The notes under the pieces are model-generated. The model was not told the origin of the DNA. It was given only the letters and a program-made list of their open reading frames with translations, and searched no databases. A DNA stretch of 23,968 bases, taken from Bacillota bacterium (GTDB lineage Bacteria > Bacillota > Clostridia > Lachnospirales > Lachnospiraceae). The stretch lies in assembly GCA_023415475.1 (NCBI GenBank), contig JAEZKL010000093.1, positions 1 to 23,968 on the forward strand, in the 5' to 3' direction. A program made the translations under genes and the position numbers. Below, in pieces: positions 13,839-22,293 of the stretch (the first letter of the stretch is position 1; every line of letters begins with the position of its first letter).

Positions 13839-14708
13839 CTATAGCGTTCTTATAAAGAAATCTTCAATCAAATCAAGCAGCTCCTGGCTCCAGAAATTTC
13901 CCTCATGAGGTGCTCCTTCGACTCGGATGATCTCCGTATGGACATCATTCGCACACAGCTTCTCCGCCATGATGGTGCATTGCTCATAAGGCACAATATC
14001 ATCCTGATCTCCATGCATCAGCAAAAAGGGAGGATACTGCTTCCCGGGAATTACCTTCTCCACCGGATTCATCAATGCCATCCTCTCTCTTTGCTCCTCC
14101 TTCGTATCCCCAAAAAGTCGGATAAAGATAGAGGTTTCGCCATTCTCATCAAGCTCCGGTACCCCTTGATGAAAAAGCTTAAACATATCGGCAGGTCCGA
14201 AGCACTCCGCTACCGTTTTGACTGCATCAGAATATTCGCCGTATTCTTTTACCTTATAGAATGGATCATCTCCGGTCAAACCCACCAAAAGTGCAGTATT
14301 TCCACCGGATGACGTTCCCCATATTCCAATTCTCTCGGAATCAATACCATATTTGGCTGCATTTTTTCTTAAGCATCGGATGGCTGTCTTCACGTCCTGC
14401 AAAAAGGCAGGTGCCTTATGAAAATCCACCGACGATCGATGGGTCACCGAAGCAACCACATATCCTTTTCTGGCAAGGGCTCCAAGCTGCGGTAATTCAT
14501 AACCCACATCAGGGAAGGTCCAAGCACTGCCTTGTACAAAGACAACGCAAGGAAATCTCTTATCTTCTCCTGCTGCCCACGGCAGCAAAAGCTCAAGCTT
14601 CAACTCAACCCCGGTTTCTACCGAGTAGGTTATCCCCCCAATCCATCGTGCCTGTCCGGTAAGCTCCGGATTGTTCTTAATTGATGTAAACCTTGCTAAT
14701 TCACCCAT
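13839..14708 (-). CDS. Alpha/beta hydrolase, esterase/lipase type (BD-FAE-like)
   Basis: 289 aa from ATG 14708, chosen because GGGAG lies 7 nt upstream; an open frame continues 30 codons further without a good site. The nucleophile elbow is G-T-S-S-G at 131-135 (S133), the acid is likely D236 in HGDQDDIVP and the histidine H268 in GAPHEGNF. The oxyanion strand reads VVFVQGSAWTFPDVGYELPQL instead of the usual HGGGW, a variant seen in feruloyl-esterase-like and acyl-peptidase-like hydrolases of gut Firmicutes. It is cytoplasmic (no signal peptide). The substrate is unknown; deacetylation or de-esterification of sugars is plausible in a xylan-using organism. Confidence 0.82.
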   Translation of the reverse strand: MGELARFTSIKNNPELTGQARWIGGITYSVETGVELKLELLLPWAAGEDKRFPCVVFVQGSAWTFPDVGYELPQLGALARKGYVVASVTHRSSVDFHKAPAFLQDVKTAIRCLRKNAAKYGIDSERIGIWGTSSGGNTALLVGLTGDDPFYKVKEYGEYSDAVKTVAECFGPADMFKLFHQGVPELDENGETSIFIRLFGDTKEEQRERMALMNPVEKVIPGKQYPPFLLMHGDQDDIVPYEQCTIMAEKLCANDVHTEIIRVEGAPHEGNFWSQELLDLIEDFFIRTL

Positions 14709-14874
14709 CTTCCTTCTCCCTTCAATCCTTTTGTCAGAACCCTCCTGAATAATTCTAAGGGCGTCCCCTCTTCTTTTACCCCTTATCATAAAGGGCAAAG
14801 TGTAATTTCTTTTCTATATAATACATATCCACCCTATTATTGTATCATTATCATGCATTCCTGTATAGACGGCA

Positions 14875-14985
14875 TCAAAGCAGAATGACAATATATACCT
14901 CGGTAATATTTCAGATGAAGAATTAGAAAGAGATCTCTAGAATCACAGGGTAACCTATATTGGGTGCATTATAAAACAGCCGGGC
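14875..14985 (+). pseudogene. Possible coding relic between hydrolase and PTS operon
   Basis: Frame from 14875 reads SKQNDNIYLGNISDEELERDL, TAG (14938-14940), then NHRVTYIGCIIKQ, running into the terminator. The composition on both sides of the stop looks protein-like, as though a C-terminal region were interrupted by a stop, but there is no start, no ribosome site and no family I can name. The rest of the 14709-15033 gap holds the terminator at 14973-15004 and otherwise nothing I can support. Confidence 0.2.
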
Positions 14986-15004
14986 TTTTTGGCTCGGCTG
15001 TTTT
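14973..15004 (-). terminator. Terminator of the PTS operon
   Basis: AAAACAGCCG (14973-14982) pairs with CGGCTGTTTT (14995-15004), with a short GC/GC extension and a TTTTT loop. On the minus strand it lies 30 nt after the Enzyme I stop. The symmetric A and T runs would allow action in both directions. Confidence 0.75.
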
Positions 15005-15033
15005 ACCTTAAACACATAAAAAGAAAGTTTTTA

Positions 15034-16719
15034 TCAATTAATTCCTAGTAAGCGATATATTTCGGATATTGTCTGCTTCCGACAAGCCTCCTTGGCAAGC
15101 TCTCTTGCCTCCTCAAAGGAAGAGGAGCGAATAATATCCTTGGTATTCCATAAGGCTGAAGCGGACATACTGAATTCATCAAGGCCCATGCCTAAGAGAA
15201 GCTTTACCGCCTTCTCTTCACCGGCAAACTCACCGCACATACCTACCTTAATCGAGTGGTTATGTCCTGCCTCGATAACCCGCTTGATACTACGAAGTAC
15301 CGCAGGATGGAAGGTGTTATACAGATGGGAAATTCTCTGATTTCCCCTATCCACCGCCAACAGGTATTGAGTTAAATCATTGGTACCGATACTGAAAAAA
15401 TCTACCTCTGCTGCAAAATCCTCCACCATCAGAATGGAAGCAGGAGTCTCAATCATCATACCAACTGGGATCTCCTCAGAAAATTCAATATTCTGTAGCC
15501 GTAGTTCCTCCCTACACTCCTCAAGAATTGCCTTCGCCTGTCGTAGCTCTTCTAAGGATATGATCATCGGAAACATAATTCTTACTTCACCGTATACACT
15601 GGCTCTGAGAATCGCTTTCAGCTGAGTCTTAAATACCTCCTTAAGCTCCAGGGAAATTCGGATTGCCCTCCAGCCTAGGAAGGGGTTCTCCTCCTTCTCA
15701 AATTCATAGTAGGAGAGACCTTTATCTCCTCCGATGTCTAAGGTTCTTATGGTTAATTCCTTACCGCAGAGGCTTGCGGCTTCCTTATAAACCAAAAACT
15801 GCTCTTCCTCCGTCGGAAAATGGGTATTATCCATATACAGAAATTCGCTGCGGAACAGCCCAACACCGTCGATGCCATACTCGATTGCTTTCTTAACATC
15901 CTTAATCCCACCTACATTGGCACATAGCTGCACTTCCCTGCCGTCCCTGCTAATTGCCGGTAAGGTCTTGAGCTTTGACAGCTCTTCCTGTTTCCTTTTT
16001 TGTTCTTCTATTAACATACGATATTGCTTCATGGTAGCTTCGTCAGGATCAATTATAATTCTTCCCTCCTGTGCATCCATAATTACAATATCATCCTGCT
16101 TAACCTTATTAAGTATGCCCTCAACACCAACCAATGCAGGCAATCCAAGTCCCTTTGCAAGGATGGATACATGACTTGTGATTCCACCCTCTTCGGTGAT
16201 AAAGCCCTTAATATGAGTCAGGTCTAAGGCCACGGTGTCGGAAGGAGTTAAATCCTTAGCAAACAGAATTACCTCTCCGGTGATGCCTTCGTAGGGATTA
16301 CTCCTGACACCCTGAAGAAGGCACATCAGGCGAAAGCTTACATCCTTAATATCGGCAGCCCGCTCCCTCATATACTCATCCTCCATACTCTCGAAGATAA
16401 ATATAAATTCTGCTGCCGTTGCCTCCAGCGCTGCTTCCGCACAAAGCTTATCGCCTTTTATTTTCGTAACGACGCCCTCATATAAGGAAATATCCTTCAC
16501 CATCTCCAGATGAGCACCAAAGATTTCATTGGTAGTTGCAAGGCTCAACAGTTCCTGCTCAGCGAGAGCAACTGCTTCCTCGTATCGTTTGATCTGATTC
16601 TCGACATCTTGCTCGTGGATCATATCAAATACTTTCTTCAATTGGGGTTTCGCGGCGATAAAGGCACTGCCGATCGCGATTCCTCTTGACGCAGTCCTCT
16701 CAACATTAATAGCTAACAT
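15034..16719 (-). CDS. ptsI: PTS Enzyme I (phosphoenolpyruvate-protein phosphotransferase)
   Basis: 561 aa from ATG 16719 (GGAGG 7 nt upstream, 13 nt after the HPr stop). It transfers phosphate from PEP to HPr. The active-site histidine is H183 in EEGGITSHVSILAKG. PEP-binding landmarks are R290 (GVGLFRSEFLYM), R325 (TIRTLDIGGDKGL), E424 (MMIETPAS), IGTND 444-448 and C495 (GMCGEFAGE). The sequence ITSHVSI departs from the very common RTSHAAI form, suggesting a diverged or dedicated copy. It is the last gene of the polyol PTS cluster. Whether it is the only ptsI of the genome cannot be seen here. Confidence 0.95.
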   Translation of the reverse strand: MLAINVERTASRGIAIGSAFIAAKPQLKKVFDMIHEQDVENQIKRYEEAVALAEQELLSLATTNEIFGAHLEMVKDISLYEGVVTKIKGDKLCAEAALEATAAEFIFIFESMEDEYMRERAADIKDVSFRLMCLLQGVRSNPYEGITGEVILFAKDLTPSDTVALDLTHIKGFITEEGGITSHVSILAKGLGLPALVGVEGILNKVKQDDIVIMDAQEGRIIIDPDEATMKQYRMLIEEQKRKQEELSKLKTLPAISRDGREVQLCANVGGIKDVKKAIEYGIDGVGLFRSEFLYMDNTHFPTEEEQFLVYKEAASLCGKELTIRTLDIGGDKGLSYYEFEKEENPFLGWRAIRISLELKEVFKTQLKAILRASVYGEVRIMFPMIISLEELRQAKAILEECREELRLQNIEFSEEIPVGMMIETPASILMVEDFAAEVDFFSIGTNDLTQYLLAVDRGNQRISHLYNTFHPAVLRSIKRVIEAGHNHSIKVGMCGEFAGEEKAVKLLLGMGLDEFSMSASALWNTKDIIRSSSFEEARELAKEACRKQTISEIYRLLGIN

Positions 16720-16732
16720 AGCCTGGCCTCCA

Positions 16733-16996
16733 CTATTCACCTAATCCATCCTCGATCGCATTGATGATTGCCTGTAAGTCTTCCTGCTCTGTCTCTCCGT
16801 TACACTCTACTACTATTTCGGTGCCGCAACGGATTGCTGCACTCATCAGAATTAGGATACTCTTAGGATTAATCCTCTTCTCTCCTACTACAATAGCAAT
16901 ATCACTATTACACTTTGTACATAATTTCGCAAGTTCGCTTGCCGGTCTTGCATGAAGCCCGGAAGCATTTTTTACAGTTATTTTTTGACTTACCAT
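16733..16996 (-). CDS. ptsH: HPr phosphocarrier protein
   Basis: 87 aa from ATG 16996 (GGAG 6 nt upstream), the standard HPr length. The PEP-dependent phosphorylation site is H15 in GLHARPA, and the HPr kinase site is S46 in INPKSILILM, so both EI-dependent transfer and Ser-46 regulation through CcpA-type control are possible. It contains cysteines (CTKC) at about residues 26-29, unusual for HPr. It lies between a terminator-like hairpin upstream and ptsI downstream. Confidence 0.94.
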   Translation of the reverse strand: MVSQKITVKNASGLHARPASELAKLCTKCNSDIAIVVGEKRINPKSILILMSAAIRCGTEIVVECNGETEQEDLQAIINAIEDGLGE

Positions 16997-17041
16997 AAAA
17001 TCTCCAATCTGCTGCAGATCTTTCCATTCGGGCGGCAGCTC

Positions 17042-17100
17042 AAAAACCCGGAAGAACAAGGAGTTTGCGCGGGTGGGCAAACTTCGCGGTTCTTCCCGTG
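17042..17100 (-). terminator. Terminator or attenuator between dehydrogenase and ptsH
   Basis: On the minus strand GGAAGAAC (arms 17089-17096 and 17050-17057) and AGTTTGC (17077-17083 and 17062-17068) form a two-part stem that ends in GGGTTTTT. It lies 27 nt after the dehydrogenase stop and only 46 nt before the ptsH start, leaving little room for a separate promoter. Partial readthrough, lowering ptsHI against the upstream genes, is the likely effect. Confidence 0.7.
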
Positions 17101-17126
17101 TGAATTATGCTTTTATATAATTCACA

Positions 17127-18389
17127 CTATGATATCCCAAAATGCTCAAATAGGATTTTCTCTGCTTCGCTATTCCATAAGCCTTTATGGCGCTTACAGG
17201 AATCAGACAGCTTTGCAAATAAAGGATCCGTCTTACCCAATTCTTCAAAATCATCAATTGCCGTCAACGGTAGATTAATGTGCATATAATTCAACTTCTT
17301 GCCACCGGGAATATGGGGAAGGTTCAAAGTAGCCTCTGCAACACTGTCAATACCACCGATATGAGTTACCATTACTGCGGGTTCGATTAATTTTCTGGAT
17401 GCAAGGTCAATCGCCTCCACCAAGTCATCGGTGTTACCACCGGTTGTTCCGATAATATGTGTACTGGTATAATGAACATTATATAGATTAATCTCTGCCT
17501 TAAACTGATTATCCGTCGGACCTGCAAAGAAGTTCATGCAGCCGTCAAAGGCTAATAATGCATCTCCCTGCTCTGCTACCTGGCGAATCGGAACATAGAC
17601 AAATACATCATCATAGCCCAGACCCTCAGTCAGCTTCATCAGCTCCTCGAAGGGGTTCTCCATGGTCTGTGTATTCACATATATCAGCTCGACACCATGC
17701 TCTGCTGCCATCTCCTCAGAGATTACCTCTCTGGCTCTTGCAATTCTATCGTCACTGATATCGGTTACTACCAGTCTCTTTGGTTTGTTTTGGATGTATA
17801 GTCCATAGCTTACCGCGCCCAACCCCATAGGTCCGCAGCCTCCCATTACGAGGAGATTTCCTCCCGCCTTTACACCCATAGAATGATTGTAATTTTGCTT
17901 ATTGGTATGATAATTGGCGTGATAGCCTCCGATGATACAGCTCATCGGCTCTCCGAGAGAAGCTTCGAAATAGCTCTCACCGTCATAATTAAGCAGACAT
18001 CCCAGCTCCATAACCTCCTGAGGGATGATGCAATAGGTACAGGCTCCGCCGAAGAATTCATAGGAATAACCGGGAGAAGCCAGGCTTCCCTTATAATTCA
18101 GCGCCGGTTGAAGTGCGAATTTCTGTCCGGGTTTGAACTGGTCAGCCCATTTTGATCCTACCTTTACAATATCTCCGGCAAATTCATGCCCAATGATAAT
18201 GGGATTGGTATCAATATTTTGAGGTGCACGTTTATGCTTCTTTCCCTGCTTTACCAATTTATAGGTGGACATACAGATACTGTCACTGACTACCTTCACT
18301 AATATCTCGTCCTCTTTAATCTCCGGTAACTCAAATTCTTCTAATCTTAAATCATCCATTCCATACATTCTGACTGCTTTTGTTTTCAT
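17127..18389 (-). CDS. Zinc-dependent MDR dehydrogenase, L-sorbose-1-phosphate reductase (SorE)-like
   Basis: 420-aa medium-chain dehydrogenase/reductase. The N-terminus MKTKAVRMYGMDDLRLEEFEL and the ends HIIGTTGGNTDD and LPHIPGGKKLNY resemble SorE, which interconverts glucitol-6-phosphate and L-sorbose-1-phosphate (from memory of the family). Catalytic zinc ligands are likely C39, H68 with E69 (GHEF) and E147 (GEPMSC). The Rossmann motif is GGCGPMG at 183-189. The four-cysteine structural zinc lobe of sorbitol dehydrogenase is missing. Its start overlaps the kinase stop (ATGA). In this operon it probably oxidises the polyol phosphate delivered by the Mtl-type PTS, doing the job of the absent MtlD. 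The exact substrate is inferred. Confidence 0.8.
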   Translation of the reverse strand: MKTKAVRMYGMDDLRLEEFELPEIKEDEILVKVVSDSICMSTYKLVKQGKKHKRAPQNIDTNPIIIGHEFAGDIVKVGSKWADQFKPGQKFALQPALNYKGSLASPGYSYEFFGGACTYCIIPQEVMELGCLLNYDGESYFEASLGEPMSCIIGGYHANYHTNKQNYNHSMGVKAGGNLLVMGGCGPMGLGAVSYGLYIQNKPKRLVVTDISDDRIARAREVISEEMAAEHGVELIYVNTQTMENPFEELMKLTEGLGYDDVFVYVPIRQVAEQGDALLAFDGCMNFFAGPTDNQFKAEINLYNVHYTSTHIIGTTGGNTDDLVEAIDLASRKLIEPAVMVTHIGGIDSVAEATLNLPHIPGGKKLNYMHINLPLTAIDDFEELGKTDPLFAKLSDSCKRHKGLWNSEAEKILFEHFGIS

Positions 18390-19315
18390 ATTAGCTCAAC
18401 CTTCACTTCCTTTAATAAAGCATTTACCAGTTCCCGCTTCGGAGGCTTTGTTCCCTTGGTTGTGACTGCTCCCGCCGAAGCAGCGATGCCAAGCTTAGCA
18501 CAATCCTCCAGGGGTAACCCCTGATTACAACCGAAGGATAGCGCTGCCACCATGGCGTCTCCGGCTCCGACGGTGGAGTGTGCTTCAACCTTAAGACCGG
18601 GGCATCGCAGTACCTTATCCTTCGTTATAAACAAGGCACCCATCTGACCTAAGGAAATTGAGATCATGCCAATTCCCTTCTCCAATAAGGATTGCCCCAT
18701 ACCGATCAGCTCTGCCTCATCCACGCGGTAATCCTTATGATAATATTCCTCTAGCTCATGACGATTGGGCTTAATAATATCCGGCCCTGCCTCCAGAGAA
18801 TGAGTGAACAGCTCTCCGTCGGCGTCAACGAATACCTTTGCTCCCTTTTCTTTAAGCTTATAGGTTAAGGTTTGATAAACAGTCCTACTAATTCCGTTCG
18901 GAACGCTTCCGGCAAGGACAAAGAGCGCCTCCTTGTCCGCATAGCTTAACAGCTTCTGTGTTAATGCCTCCAGCTCTTCCTCCGTAACCTGCGGACCGGG
19001 CTCATTGAATTCCGTTACATTCGTATCCGATTCCACTACCTTCAGATTCGTTCTGACCTCGTTCTTAATCTCTACAAAATCAGATCGGATTCCTAAGTCC
19101 TGCAATACTTTCTTAATCAGAATACCGCCGCTGCCGCCAACAAAGCCGGTTGCGATAGTCTCACCGCCCAGCTCCTTAATCGTCTTAGATACATTGATTC
19201 CTTTTCCGCCGGCATCTATGATGACATTTTTAACACGGTTAAGTCCTCCTTGTACCATATGCTCCAGATCCACTGTTTTGTCGATCGCCGGATTCATCGT
19301 AACTGTAATTATCAT
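18386..19315 (-). CDS. PfkB family sugar kinase, 1-phosphofructokinase/tagatose-6-P kinase type
   Basis: 309 aa from ATG 19315, chosen because TGGAGGTAATA precedes it. It starts MIITVTMNPAIDKTVDL, typical of FruK/LacC. The substrate-binding motif AGGKGINVSKTIKELGG is at 35-51 and the catalytic GAGDAM with base D253 is in the second PfkB signature. It phosphorylates a ketose phosphate to a bisphosphate ready for aldolase cleavage. Here it follows a polyol-phosphate dehydrogenase, so its substrate should be the ketose-1-phosphate or 6-phosphate formed by that enzyme rather than necessarily fructose-1-phosphate. Sequence alone does not separate FruK from LacC roles. Confidence 0.87.
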   Translation of the reverse strand: MIITVTMNPAIDKTVDLEHMVQGGLNRVKNVIIDAGGKGINVSKTIKELGGETIATGFVGGSGGILIKKVLQDLGIRSDFVEIKNEVRTNLKVVESDTNVTEFNEPGPQVTEEELEALTQKLLSYADKEALFVLAGSVPNGISRTVYQTLTYKLKEKGAKVFVDADGELFTHSLEAGPDIIKPNRHELEEYYHKDYRVDEAELIGMGQSLLEKGIGMISISLGQMGALFITKDKVLRCPGLKVEAHSTVGAGDAMVAALSFGCNQGLPLEDCAKLGIAASAGAVTTKGTKPPKRELVNALLKEVKVELI

Positions 19316-19330
19316 TATTACCTCCATCAT

Positions 19331-19361
19331 ACAGCAGGAGACTAATATAGTTTCCTGCTGT
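19331..19361 (-). repeat. Intercistronic hairpin between EIIA and kinase genes
   Basis: ACAGCAGGA (19331-19339) and its exact reverse complement (19353-19361) form a 9-bp stem with a 13-nt loop in the 77-nt gap after the EIIA stop. There is no T run, so mRNA stabilisation or processing is more likely than termination. Confidence 0.5.
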
Positions 19362-19392
19362 GCCCTGTTCCGAGTTCATTTACTTCATTGAT

Positions 19393-19815
19393 TTATTTCC
19401 CTGTGAATATGCAATAAATCTCATCCACACTACTGTGCAGCATATCCGCGACCGCTTCTTCTGTTGATAACTTGTTTGCGATGTTCGCCAGAATATCAAG
19501 ATGCTCTTCACCCTTAGCGGCAATTCCAATCACAATACTAACCTTCTCATCATTCCAAAGCGTACCCTCCGGAAATACCATGACTGCGATCCCGGAGCTT
19601 ATAATTTTACTCTTAGCGGCCTCCACTCCATGAGGAATGGCAATTTGGTTGCCGATATTTGTGGAGAAGGACTTCTCCCTCTCCAGCATGCCTTCGATAT
19701 AACCGGCCTCCACATATCCACTGTCACATAACACCTGACCAATTTCGCGGATGACTGCTTCCTTCTCTTTTGCTTTACAGTTAATCAAGATATTCTTTCT
19801 CTGTAATAATTCCAT
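19393..19815 (-). CDS. mtlF: PTS mannitol-type EIIA
   Basis: 140 aa, the length of free-standing EIIA(Mtl). The phospho-accepting histidine is H62 in NQIAIPHGVEAAK. Flanking features FSTNIGNQIAIPHG and DEKVSIVIGIAAKGEEHLDILANIA are standard for the Mtl/Fru EIIA fold. It takes phosphate from HPr and passes it to the EIIB part of the membrane subunit encoded at 22294-23670, and it may also phosphorylate the EIIB-like domain of MtlR. ATG 19815 has an AAAGGG at 8 nt. It is transcribed from its own predicted promoter at 19926-19955. Confidence 0.92.
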   Translation of the reverse strand: MELLQRKNILINCKAKEKEAVIREIGQVLCDSGYVEAGYIEGMLEREKSFSTNIGNQIAIPHGVEAAKSKIISSGIAVMVFPEGTLWNDEKVSIVIGIAAKGEEHLDILANIANKLSTEEAVADMLHSSVDEIYCIFTGK

Positions 19816-19925
19816 CTGTCCGACCCTTTCTATCCAGTAAATCCTTATGTTAAGTATCCTATGTTCGGCTGTAACTACCTGATTGCATTCTATCTCTTGT
19901 TGCTTTCTTTTCTTTATCTGATTCC

Positions 19926-19975
19926 ATTATAAGCTCATCCCTATTATAATATCAATTAATACAAATATGAGTTTG
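19926..19975 (-). promoter_or_regulatory. Promoter of the EIIA-kinase-dehydrogenase genes, with candidate MtlR site
   Basis: Minus-strand -35 TTGATA (19955-19950), 18 bp, -10 TATAAT (19931-19926). The 26 bp ending with the -35 box (19975-19950) match 20 of 26 positions of the block at the mtlA promoter (23808-23783), aligned without gaps and at the same place relative to -35. The shared core is ATATTTGT followed by AATTGA. Confidence 0.6.
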
Positions 19976-20008
19976 ACACCATCCATTAGCGCCATTATTA
20001 AAGGTCTG

Positions 20009-22108
20009 CTATACTCGGTCCAGGTATTGACTGAAGTATCGTTTCAATTCCATCGCGATAAAGGTACGAATATTGTCCTTATCTCCGGTAAAAATGGTGT
20101 TCAGAAATTCATTGCTCTCCACCAGCTTACTGCTCAGATATCCCATGATACTCGTATTCTCCTCCAGATGGTCATCCTCCGGAATCAGCATGATTATCAC
20201 TGCACGGATATTTTTAAAGTAAGGATCTAGAAACTTACCAAGCTCCTTTGTCAGACATACCGAAAAGCAAGGTCTCATAACACTCTTTGTCCGGCTATGG
20301 AGCAAAGCAAAATCATATTCCGGAATGATCTGTGAAGCGATTTTCTCCCTCCTCTTGATATCCTCCTGAAGCATCAACCGCTTCTCATTGTAGGAGGTGA
20401 GCCTCTCGGAGATAGCAACCAGCAGCTCATCAAAGGATATATGGCTGCTCACCTTCATACACTGGAATTCGTTGATAATATAGCGTATCTGGGTTACGGT
20501 GTAATTCACCTGCTCCAGCTGATTGGTGAAATCATTCTCCACCTTGATATTCTTGAGCGTTTTAGCATATACCCGGACCTTGGCCTCAATGCGTTCCAGA
20601 TCATTTTCCAGAAGCAACGGGCTGACCCGCACCACATCGGCATCAATCTCATCCAGATTAATACTGGAAATCAGAAAATCCATTTTCCCAAGCTGCAAGG
20701 GAGTTAGATCCTCCTTGCCAAAGGTAACAAGCTCCGCACTATCCCCCAGGAAGCGCTTTAGCTTGGAATGCATGAGCCTGGAGATACCGATGCCGCTGGC
20801 GCAAACAATACCGATATCTACCCTGCGCTTTCTCTCCCGTTTATTCTCCAAACGAACGCAGGCAGCCCCGAAGTGCATCGCCAGAAAACCAATCTCCTCC
20901 TCGGGAACCGTGAAGCTGTAACGATCAGTAATTAGTCTTCCTACCCTCTCGCTCTTCTCATAAATACCCGGATAGGTTTCCTTAATTTGGTGCAGCAACG
21001 GATTCGTAATGATCATATTATTACGAATCCTGACAAAGGTCGGTTGCAGATGAGTTAGTAAGCCGGCAATAAATTCTTCATCCAGCTTAAGGTCATAAGC
21101 AATTTCCTCGTCATAAGCGTCGATCATATCATTAATGAAGCTTAAGATCTCCTGTCGTTCTCTCTGATTCTCAGTCTCAAGCTCATCTTCATCTATATAT
21201 TGTAATTTAGAGCCCTTTATATGCAGCAGGATATAAGCAATTTCAATATCGGGAATGTCAATTTGAAATTCCTCCTCCAGCGAGCTTGCGATATGGCTAG
21301 CCAAATTATAATCATCGTTTTTTACCAGCTTTTCTAAGAGCTCATCATTCGGCTCGATAATCTCCTGCTGCAATATACGGTTTACAGCAATGGTTACATG
21401 CAAAATTAATCCGATATAAGAGTTCTCCGTTAATCTGGTCAGTCGTTTGTCCCGGATGCTCTGAAAACAAATCACAACCCGGTTCAAAATATCATTATTT
21501 AATAAGGAGTAGATATTCGGTCCTTCTTTATCCTTTAGAATATCGATAATGTTTCGTTCATTTTCCTCGGTAAAGCTTTTCATCAATTTGTTATCAGAGT
21601 TCTCATCCACGAACCTACGTACTGCCAGCCGGTAATCCTTCTCACTGCCCTCGAGGGCAACACCATAGCCCTGTCTACGGATGATGGAAAGGTTAAACTG
21701 CCGAAACCAAGTCTCCAGAGCTTCCATGTCATTGCTTATGGTGGCTTCACTTACATCAAAAATATTCGCATAATAATAAAGCTTCTTCGGAGTTCGGTCG
21801 CGAAGTATCTCCAGAATCAGGCGTTTCCTGCGAATTTCCTTATCACCGGAATCGACGGTATCCTCCGCCCGGAGCAGCTCAAATAGCTTCCGCTTATCCT
21901 CTTCCTCTCCCAGCAGCCATATACCAATGCCGGTTCTTGTCTGGAGTGCAATATGATATTGTTCCAAAGAAGAGCCGATGAATTCCAGCTCTCTTTGTAC
22001 AGTTCTTTTACTAACCTTAATCTCATCCGCCAGCTTCTTCACGGATATGATCTGGTCTTCCTTTAATAATATCAATAATATTTGACGAAGACGCGGTGTA
22101 AAAATCAT
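20009..22108 (-). CDS. mtlR: MtlR-type PRD transcriptional activator
   Basis: 699 aa from ATG 22108 (GGAGG 6 nt upstream). Domains: N-terminal HTH (1-60, ISVKKLADEIKVSKRTVQRELEF); a second HTH/Mga-like region (about 95-150); PRD1 with H237 and H296; PRD2 with H353 and H412; an EIIB(Gat)-like domain with C436 in IVCASGIGISR; and an EIIA-like domain with H604 in FALLHSRT. This matches MtlR of Bacillus/Geobacillus, a DNA-binding activator rather than an RNA antiterminator, stimulated by HPr-dependent phosphorylation of PRD2 and inhibited when the EIIB-like Cys is phosphorylated or the inducer is absent. All phosphorylation sites appear present. It should control the two promoters of the cluster. 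Confidence 0.92.
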   Translation of the reverse strand: MIFTPRLRQILLILLKEDQIISVKKLADEIKVSKRTVQRELEFIGSSLEQYHIALQTRTGIGIWLLGEEEDKRKLFELLRAEDTVDSGDKEIRRKRLILEILRDRTPKKLYYYANIFDVSEATISNDMEALETWFRQFNLSIIRRQGYGVALEGSEKDYRLAVRRFVDENSDNKLMKSFTEENERNIIDILKDKEGPNIYSLLNNDILNRVVICFQSIRDKRLTRLTENSYIGLILHVTIAVNRILQQEIIEPNDELLEKLVKNDDYNLASHIASSLEEEFQIDIPDIEIAYILLHIKGSKLQYIDEDELETENQRERQEILSFINDMIDAYDEEIAYDLKLDEEFIAGLLTHLQPTFVRIRNNMIITNPLLHQIKETYPGIYEKSERVGRLITDRYSFTVPEEEIGFLAMHFGAACVRLENKRERKRRVDIGIVCASGIGISRLMHSKLKRFLGDSAELVTFGKEDLTPLQLGKMDFLISSINLDEIDADVVRVSPLLLENDLERIEAKVRVYAKTLKNIKVENDFTNQLEQVNYTVTQIRYIINEFQCMKVSSHISFDELLVAISERLTSYNEKRLMLQEDIKRREKIASQIIPEYDFALLHSRTKSVMRPCFSVCLTKELGKFLDPYFKNIRAVIIMLIPEDDHLEENTSIMGYLSSKLVESNEFLNTIFTGDKDNIRTFIAMELKRYFSQYLDRV

Positions 22109-22197
22109 AATTTCCTCCATCCTGCCGTAAGCAGTTCTTAGTCTGAGGCAAGCCACACTACACACCTTGCCGGATTATAATATCAGAAGCATTTCAA

Positions 22198-22233
22198 CGC
22201 ACGAACAGCGGCAGTAACGCCGCTTTTCGTGCG
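22198..22233 (-). repeat. GC-rich hairpin between mtlA and mtlR
   Basis: CGCACGAA (22198-22205) pairs with TTCGTGCG (22226-22233) and AGCGGC (22207-22212) with GCCGCT (22219-22224), a near-perfect 14-bp stem 60 nt after the mtlA stop. No T run follows. It probably protects or partly ends the mtlA message so that less mtlR is made. Confidence 0.6.
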
Positions 22234-22293
22234 AAAGATAATAGATTTATGCAGATTCCAAACTGTCATTATATTCCCCAATATAACGAAAGC

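Noticed and set aside
16997..17080. 28-residue N-terminal extension of HPr
   Set aside because: It translates the terminator-like hairpin; HPr length, H15 numbering and the GGAG site all support ATG 16996.
20441..20921. Plus-strand frames of 88 and 132 codons opposite mtlR
   Set aside because: Antisense shadows of the well-supported mtlR coding sequence, without ribosome sites.
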